In this document: one piece after another, positions 23,197 to 34,654 of the stretch
Layout of the letters: every line of letters begins with the position of its first letter
Numbering within the stretch: the stretch's first letter is position 1
Assembly (NCBI GenBank): GCA_030762175.1
Contig: CM060843.1
Location: 110,701,869-110,765,868, forward strand
Direction of reading: 5' to 3'
DNA length: 64,000 nt
From: Metallyticus violacea
Lineage: Eukaryota; Arthropoda; Insecta; Mantodea; Metallyticidae
The notes under the pieces: generated by a model
What the model was told of the DNA's origin: nothing
What the model saw: only the letters and a program-made list of their open reading frames with translations
Databases searched by the model: none
Position numbers and translations under genes: made by a program

Positions 23197-24010
23197 AGTA
23201 ATGATATTAACCCCAAAACCGGCGGAATTTAGGATACACAGCCTGGCAATCTCCCTCCGACACCGCACTTGCTTTTATTTGGATAACACAACATTTTGTC
23301 TCTGGTGGAATAAGGTGGGCCTTAAAACCGACCTGCGCGCTGCTTTATTACGTTATGCTGCCAGGATCAAAGCCGGACACACTCCCGCATATCTGCTCTT
23401 TGTTTTCCGAGAGAGATGACCAGATCTTGACGTAAATATGCATACATCTGCATGTGTGGGCATTTGTTGCGATATTTTACTCCCCTTCAGCGTAGGGTGT
23501 AATCGCCACGCAAACAAAACGCCGCCGCAAATCAATTAACAACTTGCAGGCATTGATAAAAAAAAAGCGATGCATGAAAATTGAATATTTGATCACTTGC
23601 GCGTGGCAGCTTGCGTACATGAATGCCTTTCATCATCATCATCATCATCAGCGCGGCTGTCAATCAAAACCTAGTTAGATTCGTGGCAGCGGTAATAACA
23701 CCTAATAAATCCGCATCACGGAATGTCTGTTACAAAATCGCTTTGCTAGGAAATGGCGTTTTTGGCCTCTGACGCAACTTTAGTCCATTTGTTTATTTGA
23801 TTGCCCATTTTTCAGTCGTGTTCGATGAATTGTGCTTTGTTCACGTGAAATTAAAGACTGAATACAGCTATCAACTAAAGCGAGCCGCATCTCATTACGC
23901 GCTTTTAAATGGAAACAGAATTACAGTCTTTAATGCTTTATTATGCATTCCACTACGAATGAGTGGAAATACTAAAGCAGTTATTCTTGTGCCATTTTAA
24001 TAACAAGCGA
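23197..24010. promoter_or_regulatory. GC-richer, motif-dense block; candidate cis-regulatory DNA
   Basis: Composition is visibly less AT-rich than the flanks and no transposon is recognised. Several consensus-like transcription-factor sites are readable: CTGTCAATCA at 23657 (Exd/Pbx-Meis type), TCACGTGA at 23841-23848 (palindromic E-box), ATCAATTAACAAC near 23531 (homeodomain-like), TTTGTTTATTTGATTG near 23790 (forkhead-like) and CTTTGTTTT near 23399 (Sox-like). A short (CAT)n lies at about 23631-23650. Small frames at 23201-23419 and 23797-24000 have no domain. Short motifs occur by chance, so function is only a hypothesis; an unrecognised exon or old element is the alternative. Confidence 0.3.
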
Positions 24011-24365
24011 ATATTGAAGCACAGGTATAATTTTTTTCTATTCCTATTTTAGTATTTTTATAGCAAAACCCTTTTTAAATATGACAATAATGCGGAAATA
24101 CAGTTAAATAAAAATTAACTATATAAACTATTCAGAAGCAACATTCTTGAATCTCTAAAAGAATACACTTTTAATTGACCACTAATTTCCATTACTAAAA
24201 TACTAAGCCATCCAAGTACCTGACTGCCTGAGATGCAGGGAGGACTGAAGCCATCCTTCATGGCACTAGAGTCGAAGCGGGCTCTAGGGGAAATAGTACA
24301 AGCAGTAGTCTAGTGTAAAACAAAATATAAATATCTTCACCATTAATATTACCATTAATTTATAA

Positions 24366-24656
24366 GTCGGTCCTGGTGGTGTAGTGGTTACCATACTTGC
24401 CTCCTAAACTCAAGATCGCGGGTTCGAACCCGGCCAGGACCGATGGATTTTTTCGGGGCGTAAAAAGCCTAAGTATGGCTTCCTTCGGAAGGGAAGTAAA
24501 GCCGTGGGTCCCGTGTCGTACATTTACGGCACGATAAAGAACCTCAAGCCTGAAAGAGAGGCCTCTGAGCAAAATTAGTCGGCCGTTTCACGCCCTGAAT
24601 TGAATGGGACGCTGATGACCTGAGATGTTAAAGAGCGTCCATAAATAAATCAATCT
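24366..24656 (+). mobile_element. SINE-A, tRNA-derived, full-length with intact promoter
   Basis: Short retroposon whose first 73 bases after GTC (24369-24441) mimic a tRNA: GGTCCTGG pairs with CCAGGACC, and the pairing extends to a 10-bp stem with the flanking bases. An A-box-like GTGGTGTAGTGG lies at 24376-24387 and a perfect B-box GGTTCGAACCC at 24421-24431. The anticodon-loop region (CTCCTAA) recalls tRNA-Arg(CCU). The body holds a hairpin, GGCTTCCTTCGGAAG...AAAGCC, and GGTCCCGTGT...ACGGCACG. The tail is GTTAAAGAGCGTCC followed by a (TAAA)-like end. A 12-bp duplication, ATTAATTTATAA, brackets it at 24354-24365 and 24657-24668, so the insertion looks comparatively young. Confidence 0.93.
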
Positions 24657-24729
24657 ATTAATTTATAAAACTTGTCCTGTAAGAGAAGACGGGAATCTAT
24701 GTTAAGTTGAGGTGTTACTTTTAAGTTAT

Positions 24730-25855
24730 GTAGTTTGAGGCATGGCGTTGACCGTTTTTAACTGGGTAGTTTTTGTCGGACATAACGAAGGTATATATCA
24801 ACGTCGATTGCAATTATAGCACGTTATGGATCTTGCTGGTTGTAATATTGCTTTTGCTGAAAGCGAGGCTGACTGGAATAATGCTGTTGGCGCTGAAAGC
24901 GAGGCTGACTCGCAGTCGAAGGAATTGCTGACTGACTGTAACTGATGTACCTGTGTACTTGATTGTTGAACCTATTCAGTAAATGCTAAAACAGAATCAA
25001 ACGGATTATTAGTACGTATATTGCATTAGCAACCGCGCCTGTCACTGGAGGATTAGCAGTAGTAGCAGATGGCATGGGAGAGAGTACGTGGAAAGCTATG
25101 AGCTCACTGTGCTCTATGACTTGATTGGTTTTCGTTTATTTACGGACGCTCTTTAACATTTCAGGTCATCAGCGTCCCATTCAAATCAGGGCGTGAAACG
25201 GCCGACAACTTTTGCTCAGAGGCCTCTTCTTTCAGGGCTTGAGGTTCTTTATCGAGCCGCAAATGTACGACACGAGACCCACCCTTTCAAAGGAAGCCAT
25301 ACTTAGGATTTTTATGCCCGAAAAAATCCATCGATCTTGGGTTTAGTAGGCAAGTTTGGTTACCACTATACCACCAGCACCGACACTCTAAGACTGAGTA
25401 TATGCTAAAAGCTGTTTATGCTGAACGTAGAAATTAGCCTTACTAACTCTAGTGAATAGTTGTGAAACCTCATTTGCACTTTGAGGGTCCATGAGAAACA
25501 AAGCTTGTACACACTGAGGTTAAAGAACTTTCACCAAAGTTTTAATTTGCTCTGCCTGTGACATCGCTGGGTAGCTGATCACAAAGCGAGAGTACATCAT
25601 GATTATAGCGCACAACAGATCCTGAATCTAACTTTACTCGTTGCCGGAGTTCAATTTCTAGTAACCGTACTTGATTAGTTACTTAAAAAGAGGCAACATA
25701 TTTTTAAATTAAAAATGTTTCATTCATGGCGTGGATGTCTATGACAAAAGATTTACTAATCTAATGCAGACGTATCCTTCAAATAGCAGAGAAAGAACTG
25801 TAGCTTGTGATCATCAAACCAGCTATTAGCTCTTTCAGTCATACAAAATGTTCTA
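24730..25855 (-). pseudogene. LTR-retrotransposon gag relic with CCHC-type knuckle, SINE inside
   Basis: Read on the minus strand from about 25842: MTERANSWFDDHKLQFFLC and then YLKDTSALD before a stop. This is typical of the gag capsid region of Gypsy/BEL-like elements. It continues with SQAEQIKTLVKVL and CVQALFLMDPQSANEV, then RVSKANFYVQHKQLLAYTQS near 25395. A SINE-A (25134-25384) then interrupts. Beyond it the frame resumes with a Gln/Arg-rich stretch (SQPRFQRQQHYS) near 24900-24850. CYNCNRR, a stop, then YIPSLCP follows at 24821-24779: a C-x2-C-x4-Y-x4-C knuckle in which the usual His is Tyr. Stops and a frameshift make it inactive. No protease, reverse transcriptase or LTRs were found. 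Confidence 0.75.
25134..25384 (-). mobile_element. SINE-A without B-box, nested in gag relic
   Basis: The reverse strand reads GTCGGTGCTGGTGGTATAGT, then CCAAGATCGATGGATTTTTT, directly joining the anticodon region to the body. The stretch with GCGGGTTCGAACCC, present in the other copies, is deleted. The loss falls between GATCG and CGATGG, short similar sequences that could mediate slippage. The rest (ACGGCACG-like, CTCAAGCCTGAAAG, GTTAAAGAGCGTCCGTAAAT) is typical. Without a B-box it should no longer recruit TFIIIC efficiently. No clear target duplication is visible. Confidence 0.88.
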
Positions 25856-25909
25856 ACAAAATAATAATATGTCTCAATTAATTGTCTAGATGCTGTTTAT
25901 TTTGCATTA

Positions 25910-26990
25910 TACGAGGGTCGCCCAGAAAGTAAAGTCCCTAATTTTTTTTTCTCGGCCGACAACAATGTTGCGAATGCGAAACGTTAGGTGTGATTTTTTT
26001 TAAGTTTCCTGATTGCGCGTGCAAAATTTCCGTTTCCTTCGTCAGGTAGCGTAGCTACAGCAATGTTTCAAAATGGCGTCTGATATACGTTACAAGCAGC
26101 GTGTCGTCACTCACTGCGGAGAAAGAAACTGTTGGAAATATGCACAAACGTTTGTGTGAAGTCTATGGACCACCTACAGTCGACAGTGAGGCTAACAGAA
26201 GGCGGTGGGACTGATCTCTAAGATTTGCTGCGGGCGCGGAGATTATCCATGGCTCTCGCACCTGACATGTTGCAGCGTGCTGATGTTCTCCTTCGCGAGG
26301 ATCGACGCATTACGACTCAGCAGTTGGGGCCGAAGCTGTCAATCAGCCAAGGAAGTGTAAATGCAATTATCCGCGCTCTTAATTACTCAACAAAAGTGTG
26401 TGCTAGATGAGTTCCGCGCTGTTTTACGGTGGTACCCAAATCTAACAGAAAAAAACATTGCAACGTTTTGAAGCTGAGGGGGAGGCCTTCTTGTCCCCGA
26501 TTGTGACAGGTGATGAAACCTGAGTTCACCATTTTTAGCCCGAAACAAAACGACACTCAATGAAATGGCGTCATCCTCGCTCTCCACAAAAGAAAAAATT
26601 CAGAGGAACTGCTTCCGCCGGTAACGTGAGGTTGTGAGGTTGTGATTATCATTGATGTGATGCCAAGAGGTAGTACCATTAATTGAGAAGTATACATCAA
26701 CAAGAAGCGCTTCCAGCGACTTCGGCGCTAACAACCCAGGAGATGTTTTCATTCAACACGATAACACTCGGCCTCGCAGACTTCTGAACATATCACCAAA
26801 CAGTGTTACCCCATCCACCCTACAGCCCTGACATAGTTCCTCGGACTTCCACTTGTTTGGGGCGTTAAAGGATGTCATTCATGGAAGACTTATATAAGTT
26901 TGTGCTGACCTTGCAGCTACATTTCGATGGTGTGTATGCTATAACATTTTCAAATTATAGAAAGGTTATTATTTTTGCAATAAAACGTTG
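25910..26990 (+). mobile_element. Mariner-like transposon, third lineage, 3' end lost
   Basis: The left end is a clear TIR next to TA: ACGAGGGTCGCCCAGAAAGT. The transposase is readable in pieces: KRLCEVYGPPTVDSEANRRR; MALAPDMLQRADVLLREDRR with RITTQQLGPKLSISQGSVNA as the HTH (open frame 26225-26410); VTGDET at 26503-26520 (first Asp); QHDNTRPR near 26754 (second Asp); and, after a frameshift, DFHLFG near 26850 (third Asp). Stops and frameshifts occur throughout. The expected right TIR cannot be found before about 27000, so the element is 3'-truncated or too decayed there. It is distinct from both the 4.2-kb and the 12.9-kb mariner lineages. Confidence 0.9.
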
Positions 26991-28375
26991 TGCAGTGTAA
27001 TCGACATTAGGAATGCAAATATTCAAGATACAAAATGCCCATACTCAAAAGAGGTATATTTAGGATATAAAAATTAAATATCTAAAATTGCCAATTAAAC
27101 ATGATATATTTCAATTATATCCAGTCATCCGCTTAAGCACTAACCATAGAGGTGTGAGAGCGCTGCATCGCCCAATAAGCTGTCGCTCAGAGCCAACCGA
27201 ATGAGGTCTAAGCAAGTCTAATGTATGCATTCATTAATTTCATGGAGGACCGTGCTGAACTATCTGTCATTATTTTCATAGATTTCTGGTGTCTAATTAT
27301 GAAATTACCCATTACCCTTCCTAATTCTATGTGAGAAATTGAATTGATCATTCTTTAGTTCATCTAAAGTGTGTGGATATAATTTATGCATGAATCGCTT
27401 TACGACTTGGAATTCGATCACCTGGGAAATTCTCTTCAAAGTATTTTCTAACAGCACGGGCGAGCTCTTTACGAACTACACAATCATAAATACCTTAAAC
27501 ACTCATGTGGAATATATTAACTATGCCTAGCGCGTGATGTGCCAACTATTCTTAGGAAACTTTAGGATTAGATACATTAAAATGAATGGCACTAAGTTAC
27601 GTGAGACACAAGGCCAACGTAGCAGTTCGATAAATCCCATGAACCCACTTGTGTAGCTCGGCCGCGTGGGCTATTAGAAAATTGTATTTCCCGATATTTA
27701 GCAATAAAAATATTGTGTCGTAGGGCATTTGTTACCACAAATAGTAAAAGCATGGTCCTTGAGGATTTAACAATTGTGTCACATCAGTTACGAATTAATT
27801 AGCTGGCGGCTGTTAAGGGAAGGATTTAGTAACTGCATAATGTGTGATGACTCGATATATTTTTGCAAAATAAATTAATATTTCTGATGGAGTCGACTCG
27901 ACTACCTTGAATGAGATATGGGGATAAAACATTATATGTAGGGGATGCTAAAAGAAAGGCTTTAGTAAACAAAAACACGTTACACATTCTGAAAGAACTG
28001 AAACTTAAGTCCTTTACTACATTCGGACTATCCAAATGAGAGGTAGTTTCGTTATAAGAATGTAAGAAATGAATGAACAACGATAATAGGCAATTTCATT
28101 ATCTTCAATCCTTAAGTAGATACGTAATTTTTTAATTTATTTAATTTTATTAACTGAGGGGAAAAACAGATTATGTTTGATTGCAAACGGTTACTGTGAA
28201 AGTGAACGGTTACTGTAACCAGCATGAGCTGACTGTCAAATGTTGACTTGTGAGAAAGGCTTGTGCACTTGTTTAATTTTTGTTTATGTAAACAAAATAT
28301 TTTCATTATTTATTATGTATATATTATATATAAAGCTCTTTATTATAAAGCTTATCCACTGACGCTGAGTTTTAC
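26991..28375. other. AT-rich non-coding DNA
   Basis: A GC-richer patch at about 27120-27235 is unexplained. Small antisense frames at 27826-28306 are AT-rich and not family-like. Confidence 0.5.
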
Positions 28376-28379
28376 GTTT

Positions 28380-29063
28380 CGGTTAATATGGGGGGATCAA
28401 GCTCTACTTCCAGTAGTTTTTCTAAGGGATCAAATAAGGGAAGGATGGGATACGGGAAGGGCATCAAAAATAAGATAAAATTGGACTAGGGTATACTTGG
28501 TTAAGGGGAGAGGACATTAAGCGAAATAGTTGGAAAACAGTTAACAAACGAGGTAGGTAAAATATTTTGTCTCAATGCGCAGAAAAGGTACCGCATAATC
28601 TGCAGGGTCAAATACATCCAGGGAGGGGGGTTATTTAGAAATCTGTAGCAGAGAAGAAAGAAGTGGTCTCGCATGGTTCAGATTAGGGGCTTGGAAAGGA
28701 ATCAAAACGGTTAATGCTCTCGGGGAAAGAATTTGCCCATTGTGCGCAGAAAGCGATACCTGGAGGCCTATTTTGGCAGAATGCAGGGAAACGGAGATTT
28801 TAAGAAATGAGCATTTACCACCGCAATTTTTGAATTACAATAGAACTTTGAACATATGCCGGGAAATGCTGGTGCATGCGAGGTATTCACACAATTTGGG
28901 AATATTTCTAGAGAAGATCCGAGAAAGAAGATTAATGGCTATAATGAAGAGCGGGAAGTTTGAAAGGGGGTGTGAGCAAGTGAAAGGGGGGCTCAAGAGT
29001 AAGGGTTCACTTCATGTTTATATATTTGTATATAAAATCACTCATAAGAAACGCATGATGTAA
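28380..29063 (+). pseudogene. Non-LTR retrotransposon tail (C-terminus of ORF2), copy 1
   Basis: In one frame, GGYLEICSREERSGLAWFRL is followed by GAWKGIKT..., then ERICPLCAESDTWRPILAEC at 28725-28790. The pattern 'REERSGLAWFRLG' followed shortly by a Cys-rich CPLC...C segment and ECRETE is characteristic of the region after reverse transcriptase and RNase H in many arthropod non-LTR ORF2 proteins. The open frame runs to 29063 (107 codons from 28740, where the first codon is TTG and not a real start). Upstream the frame breaks, so only the 3' end of the element is preserved, as expected from 5' truncation during target-primed reverse transcription. A GT/AT-rich microsatellite follows at once. 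The exact clade cannot be assigned. Confidence 0.7.
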
Positions 29064-29165
29064 GTGTACCGATGTGTGTATTTTGCATGTGCATGTAGCT
29101 CTATATGTATGTAAGGTGTGTATGTGTGTGTATGTATATATGTATGATGTATGTATGTGTGTATG
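29064..29165 (+). repeat. (TG/TATG)n microsatellite
   Basis: A GTGTATG/TATG simple repeat directly follows the non-LTR coding tail, and may have grown from that element's 3' end. Confidence 0.85.
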
Positions 29166-29483
29166 ACCATTTTGATTGTTACAAGGGCAATATCAGCATA
29201 TACGGCTGTAAGGCCCATGCGACTGTTGTACCTACTTGAATGTATTTTAAAATTGTGCACTCAGGTACAACAAAACGTCCATTACTACCAGAGGTAACGA
29301 AACCAGCGGCGCCCGTACTTCAGTTCCGTTCTTTACCATGTTCTTGTTTCTGCAGGTCTCAAAGAGGTACTCATACATTTATTCGTGAAGATGTTTAGTT
29401 GACAGTTAGCAGATGGGCAGTTCATCGTACAGTAATCCATTTTTCTCTGAGCATGTAATTTTAAATGCGAATGCAATTTTTTT
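29166..29483. other. Non-coding DNA
   Basis: I see no gene or element. A short GC-richer stretch lies at 29290-29350. Confidence 0.5.
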
Positions 29484-29753
29484 TAATGGTGTTTAACGCC
29501 CGTTTTTACTACTGAGGCAGCACAAGCGGTGAACACTGATAATACATGAGATGAAATTATATATTGGGAAAGGATTTTTTTAAGGAAGGTAACGTTGCAG
29601 GCCTAAGTTTAGAGTACCTCCCCGGCATTTGCTATTTATAAGGACTGTGGATGCAAAAAAACTCAGTCAGGGAGGTTGGTCATGGCGAAATTCGAACCCC
29701 AGACCTCGCACTCACGAATCCGCGCCTTAACGACCTCAGTCACCCGTGCGGTT
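29484..29753 (-). mobile_element. SINE-B, near full-length
   Basis: Minus-strand copy of SINE-B with the tRNA-like head (complement of GACCTCAGTCACCCGTGCGG), a B-box region (complement of AAATTCGAACCCC), the shared body and the GTTAAACACCATT tail. A T-run precedes it on the plus strand, that is, an A-run follows its 3' end. Target duplications are not clear. Confidence 0.9.
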
Positions 29754-32700
29754 GGTGCAAGGTGAATTTATTCAGAACTTTCCTGGTCAATTGTTCCATT
29801 TCAGAACTCTTATTCACCATACTGTAATACATTTGAATTAATTTATGTAAAGGAAAAAAAGAAAAAAAACACAGAAAACACTGCGAAAACACAGAACTTG
29901 GTGCATATCTTGAACATCACCACAAAATCAATCCTGAAATTAGCAAATTCGGAATTTATAGGCAATTATTGACAACGAAATCAAAATAATTGTGATGGCC
30001 AAGAATAATCACTTAAATGAGAATGTGTTTTACCGATAAAAGTCTATCCTAGAGGGGACGATAATTCCAGCCTCTTACATGAGGTAAAACTGTGTGCGCT
30101 CTTAGAGGAGTTGAAAAGCCGCCAGCTGGTGCAAATTTGGTTGCCGAAAGACAAACACTGCGCATTTATAATAAATGCGCATTATAACTGTTGCATACAA
30201 AACTACTAATACCCTGAAAATCTTCTTTTGACATCCACTTTATTTGACAAAAAATAAAAATCAATCCAAAGTACTATGATATTCCAGTATGATGGAGTTG
30301 GAATTCTTTGCTTCAGGAGCAGGCTTATAGTACTTTTTCCTCAACGTTCGTTTACATCAATGTTGGCGTGCCTAATTATTTTCAAAGTGTACATTACATG
30401 ACAGTAAATATGCCTAGAAATCAAACTCGCTTGTTACCATGATACCTGGAATACAAAGTTTCAGCGGAGCACGAAAACGCAAAACAAGATTGATTTCACA
30501 AAGTGAGTGGTTTTCACAAAGGGTAATGCAGCTGAATTTACAACTAGCTATGTACAGTGAAACCAATTCTTCTTAAGGCAAACAACATTGTTTGAATCTT
30601 TGCCTGTAGTGCTGCATTGAATATGTTTAATGAATGCAACAAACCGAATTCCCCAAGGATTGCAAATGACCTTTGCAGCCCGGAAGCTGATCGATATTTT
30701 GAAACGAAATGAGGTATACATAAAGGGATATGTCCCCGAGCTAATTGTGTCAGCAGACCCTGGAGGACTAGATTAAATAATAATTAATTATATCCTCCAG
30801 CTCTAGATAAAAATCATTGCATTAGAATATTAACCCTATGTATGTGTATAACAAAATGCAAATGCAATTAATATTACTATAATACGGAGTTTCACCTGGT
30901 AGGCTTATGACACTGCAGGACCTGGTTTCTATTTCTATTGACGGGTGCATGAACAATAATTAGGGCACGGATTTTGATGACAAAATAATTGCACAAATAT
31001 GTTGCAAATACTTACGAAAATTATCTCAAATGTTGAAAAATAAACTAAAATAAAATTATTTATGAACATTTTTATAAATAAACAATATAAATCGAATCGT
31101 AAATTAACAGTTCAGCTCAATGCCAGTAAATGACAGTGTGCATACAAAGATTCTCGAATATGAAGGACAGGCGATTGTTGACTATGACATTCTCATACAT
31201 TCAGAAAATTCTTTCTACTTCCGCACTGACTACAGAGCATACTTAAGGGCACACCGAAGAGAACTTTAGGAATTTTGAATGGTTAAACCTAGATACTTTA
31301 TATTGTGCACACATATTGGTCAGGTTTTAGTATTACCTATACAAACTTCCGGCTTAGTTGGTTAATTTTTCATTATTGTTTTAAGAATTTATTCAACTTC
31401 TTGGCGATTCAAAGCTATTACTGAAAACGTCTCATAAAAGTTGAAAATTTACGATAAATCATTGTAAATAAGTTCCAAATTTTGTGACATAAAACAAGCA
31501 TGAAGTTTTAATTCTAATTGTTTATAAATGTTTTAAAAAAATAAAATATGCATTTAAATGGGAAATGATGGAAAAATCAGTAACCGACTGCATTATGTAT
31601 TTAAATATATTTTCATTTTACTTAAAAATGCATGATAGATTTTATGCAACAAAGTGTACAGAAAACTTAAAAAGTTTCAGGCATGTACATATCGAGTTGT
31701 AGTAAGATAGATTTTGAGTGCAGGATAATATACTAAAAGTTAAAACCGAGAAAAAGTGTTTGAAGTTTTGGATGCCTATAAGTTAAAGGCCAAGATTTAA
31801 ACAGTAGAACACTTATAATGGCTGGTACAAGAAGTTCCAACAGACATAGGCGTGTGTTAATTCTTCTGCACTTTTAAAGCTTTCTCCTGAGAGTGTTTTA
31901 ACAATTATACTGACTTTTTTCAGCCGGGGTTATTGCCTAATACTTATTTCAATTTCATTGAGACCATTTTGCCAATAACACCATATGTATTGCATAATTT
32001 ATCTTCAATATTCTTAATCGAAGAATTTTCCAGAATCATGCCTGAGTCTTGAAGGTGTTCAATGCAAAATACATATTGATATAAGCTCGTCCTCGAACAA
32101 TTGCTGGACTGGCCGAATTTCTGTGCCTTCTTGAATAATGTTGCTATAGTGAGATGGCATTTTTGGGCAATGCATTGTAAGATTAAGCTTGTTAAGAAGC
32201 AGAAATAACAGTCAGGAAAGATTACATGTACGTGAGGAAATCACTCTAATTTTACTTATGTACTCCTTCCCAAATGTTATTTTCAATTTTCCAATCATTT
32301 GTGCTTCTAAACAAACTTAATCTTAGAATGCATTTACTCTCTTGCCACCCCCCTATATGCCATATCTAATGCTGATATTAAAACATGCGCATATGTAGTT
32401 AGTTTATGCTTTGATCTTATAGTATTTATTGTCCGCATTTCTTATATGTAATAGTTTTTATGTGTGTTTTTTATATTTTGTAAATACATTTATTTTGCAG
32501 ATGGGACCCTCGTTTCTGCATAAAATGGATATTGGTTAAATTGTATATTTTTAAAGTTTAGGCTTCTTCCAAATTCTAATGTCAGCTTCTTTTGAGAATA
32601 CTTTTTGTCTATTCATTTAAATGCCATTATACGTTAATTATTCAACTTTTGTTAGTTTAATCTTTTTCCGTTGCATTTAGGTCTATTATTTGTTTTAGCG

Positions 32701-34645
32701 TTTATATAGCAAGGTCGTGAATATGGTGCTTAATTTTCATTTATAAATTGTTGTAGTGTCCCATTGATTTATCTGTGACATTGCGGTAACAATTGTGGAG
32801 CCCCCCCAAAAAATAATTCTCCTTCATAGCATTATTACATCAATCTCTGACATGCGTCGCCATGATACCTGTGCAAAACTTATATTATAAAGGTCTGGTA
32901 CACAAGAAAGTGGTCTAACGAAGGACAGTGCCAGGTTTAAGGACAGTTTCTCTTATTAGTGGGAAATAAAAATAAGGATTGAGTCTGAGTATCAGTTGTG
33001 AATTCATTACAGAGCCAAGGTCGGAAAGAAAAGCTTGCACCTTCACTCCTTGAAGTCCACGCACTATAGATGCTTCTTAGCGACTAGTATGCGAAGATAC
33101 TGTGTAAACAACATTCCTTCCACTGATACTTCATCACTTTTTTCCTCAACAGATGCAAGCAGGGATCTCGTTATTTACTGGGAATGCAAAAGCGGAGATA
33201 TATTCTCACTGCCATATATACGACTCAAAAACATTTTAAAACACTGTAAAACTTGCTAAAATGACATTAACAGCCATAAAGTTAAAAAATATGATCAAAA
33301 ATGTCCTTTAAGATCTTAAAATGGGGAAAATGATCCAAAATTACGTAAAAATATTATTTCTGTGGCCAGAAGCCCGTGTTAGGAATTTAAATATTTACGA
33401 GCATTACATAGGATGTGAGGAAAGAAAGATAGCATGTCATTAGAAGTCAGGCCTTGGTAATATTTATTGCGAATGAATACTTCTGTAGGAGGAGAGAGAT
33501 TATAGTTTCTGTTTGGAACTTCGCTTCGGAATTTTGGATATAACTCACCTTCATAAAATAAAGACAACCTTTATCGATTAAATGTCTGTTATAGAAAAAC
33601 TATGAGGAAACTAATAACTGATTACATTAGTCTGCACACTACTACTGTTGTTATTTTTATTTTGTTTAATTTTATGTTTACATTGTTATTTATTTATTTA
33701 TTTATTGCGGCTTAAATTTAATAGGTGACTTACGAACTTCGGTGAGGTGATTTTAAACTTTTATTTCGTTAATCATTTATGACTAATTACCATTACATTA
33801 ATTTATCGGTAATAGTGTCCTGATTGAAGTATATATTTCAGTTAGGTATACGAGGATTGCACCAATGTACATTTCCTAGTTGCTGGTCTAGATGTTTTAT
33901 TCATGGCACAAAAATACCTGAAATGTGTAAATGTTCATTGTTTTATAAATGTTTTAATATTGATTGGTCACGAAATGCTTTTCGATTTTAAGGGTATGTA
34001 CGTTTTTAATAAATAAAGTTTATTGAGAAACTGTTTTTAAATAAATAAATTTTGTGTTTTTAATTTTCTAAGAGATTAGCTGTAATATAAATAATTAATT
34101 ATACATTAAAGGAAATTATATTTATTCTGTGCACTGTTTTTAGGCTTATACTTCATTACATTATATATGTATAACAGCTGCTGAAATAAAAAGGAATATA
34201 GTGCAGCGAGTTTAATTTGGTAGAAATTATTTTGAAGCTGAGTGTAGTGATGATTCTGCGAAAAATATCAAAACAGGAAAAAAATATGAAGTGCATGCTT
34301 TACTGAAGCAAGACCGATTAGCGAATACCAGAGATAGGAGAGAGGCAAATCATACCATCATATAATATTTTAACCAAAAATTGTAATAAGAAAGTACCTC
34401 ATGATGTATAACTCAAATATTAACACTTACGTTTAAACAATATCTAAAACATTTTCAGACGAAAAAGAAAGTTTTCTTTGTAGATTTATGGGGTCAGACT
34501 TTTATCTCCATGCTTCTGAAACTCTACACCCACTAGAAATTAAAGCTACAGTCATCAGCACGCAATTATATATGATCTGCTATTGAAATGCATTAGGCGT
34601 TTTTCTAGTTGATTATCTTTTGCACAATAACAAGTTATTATTGTA
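29754..34645. other. Long AT-rich stretch without recognised genes
   Basis: Across 4.9 kb I find no supported gene, SINE or transposon. Small frames at 33035-33259 and 33379-33567 have no recognised domain. A run of TTAAAA/AAAATG motifs at about 33225-33350 may be the end of an old element. An ATTT-type simple repeat lies at about 33691-33707. Confidence 0.5.
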
Positions 34646-34654
34646 CACATTTAA

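Noticed and set aside
24369..24441. tRNA gene (Arg-CCU-like)
   Set aside because: The 73-base cloverleaf-like stretch is the head of a SINE that continues for 215 bases and is bracketed by target duplications, the T-stem has a mismatch, and four related copies show the same extension.
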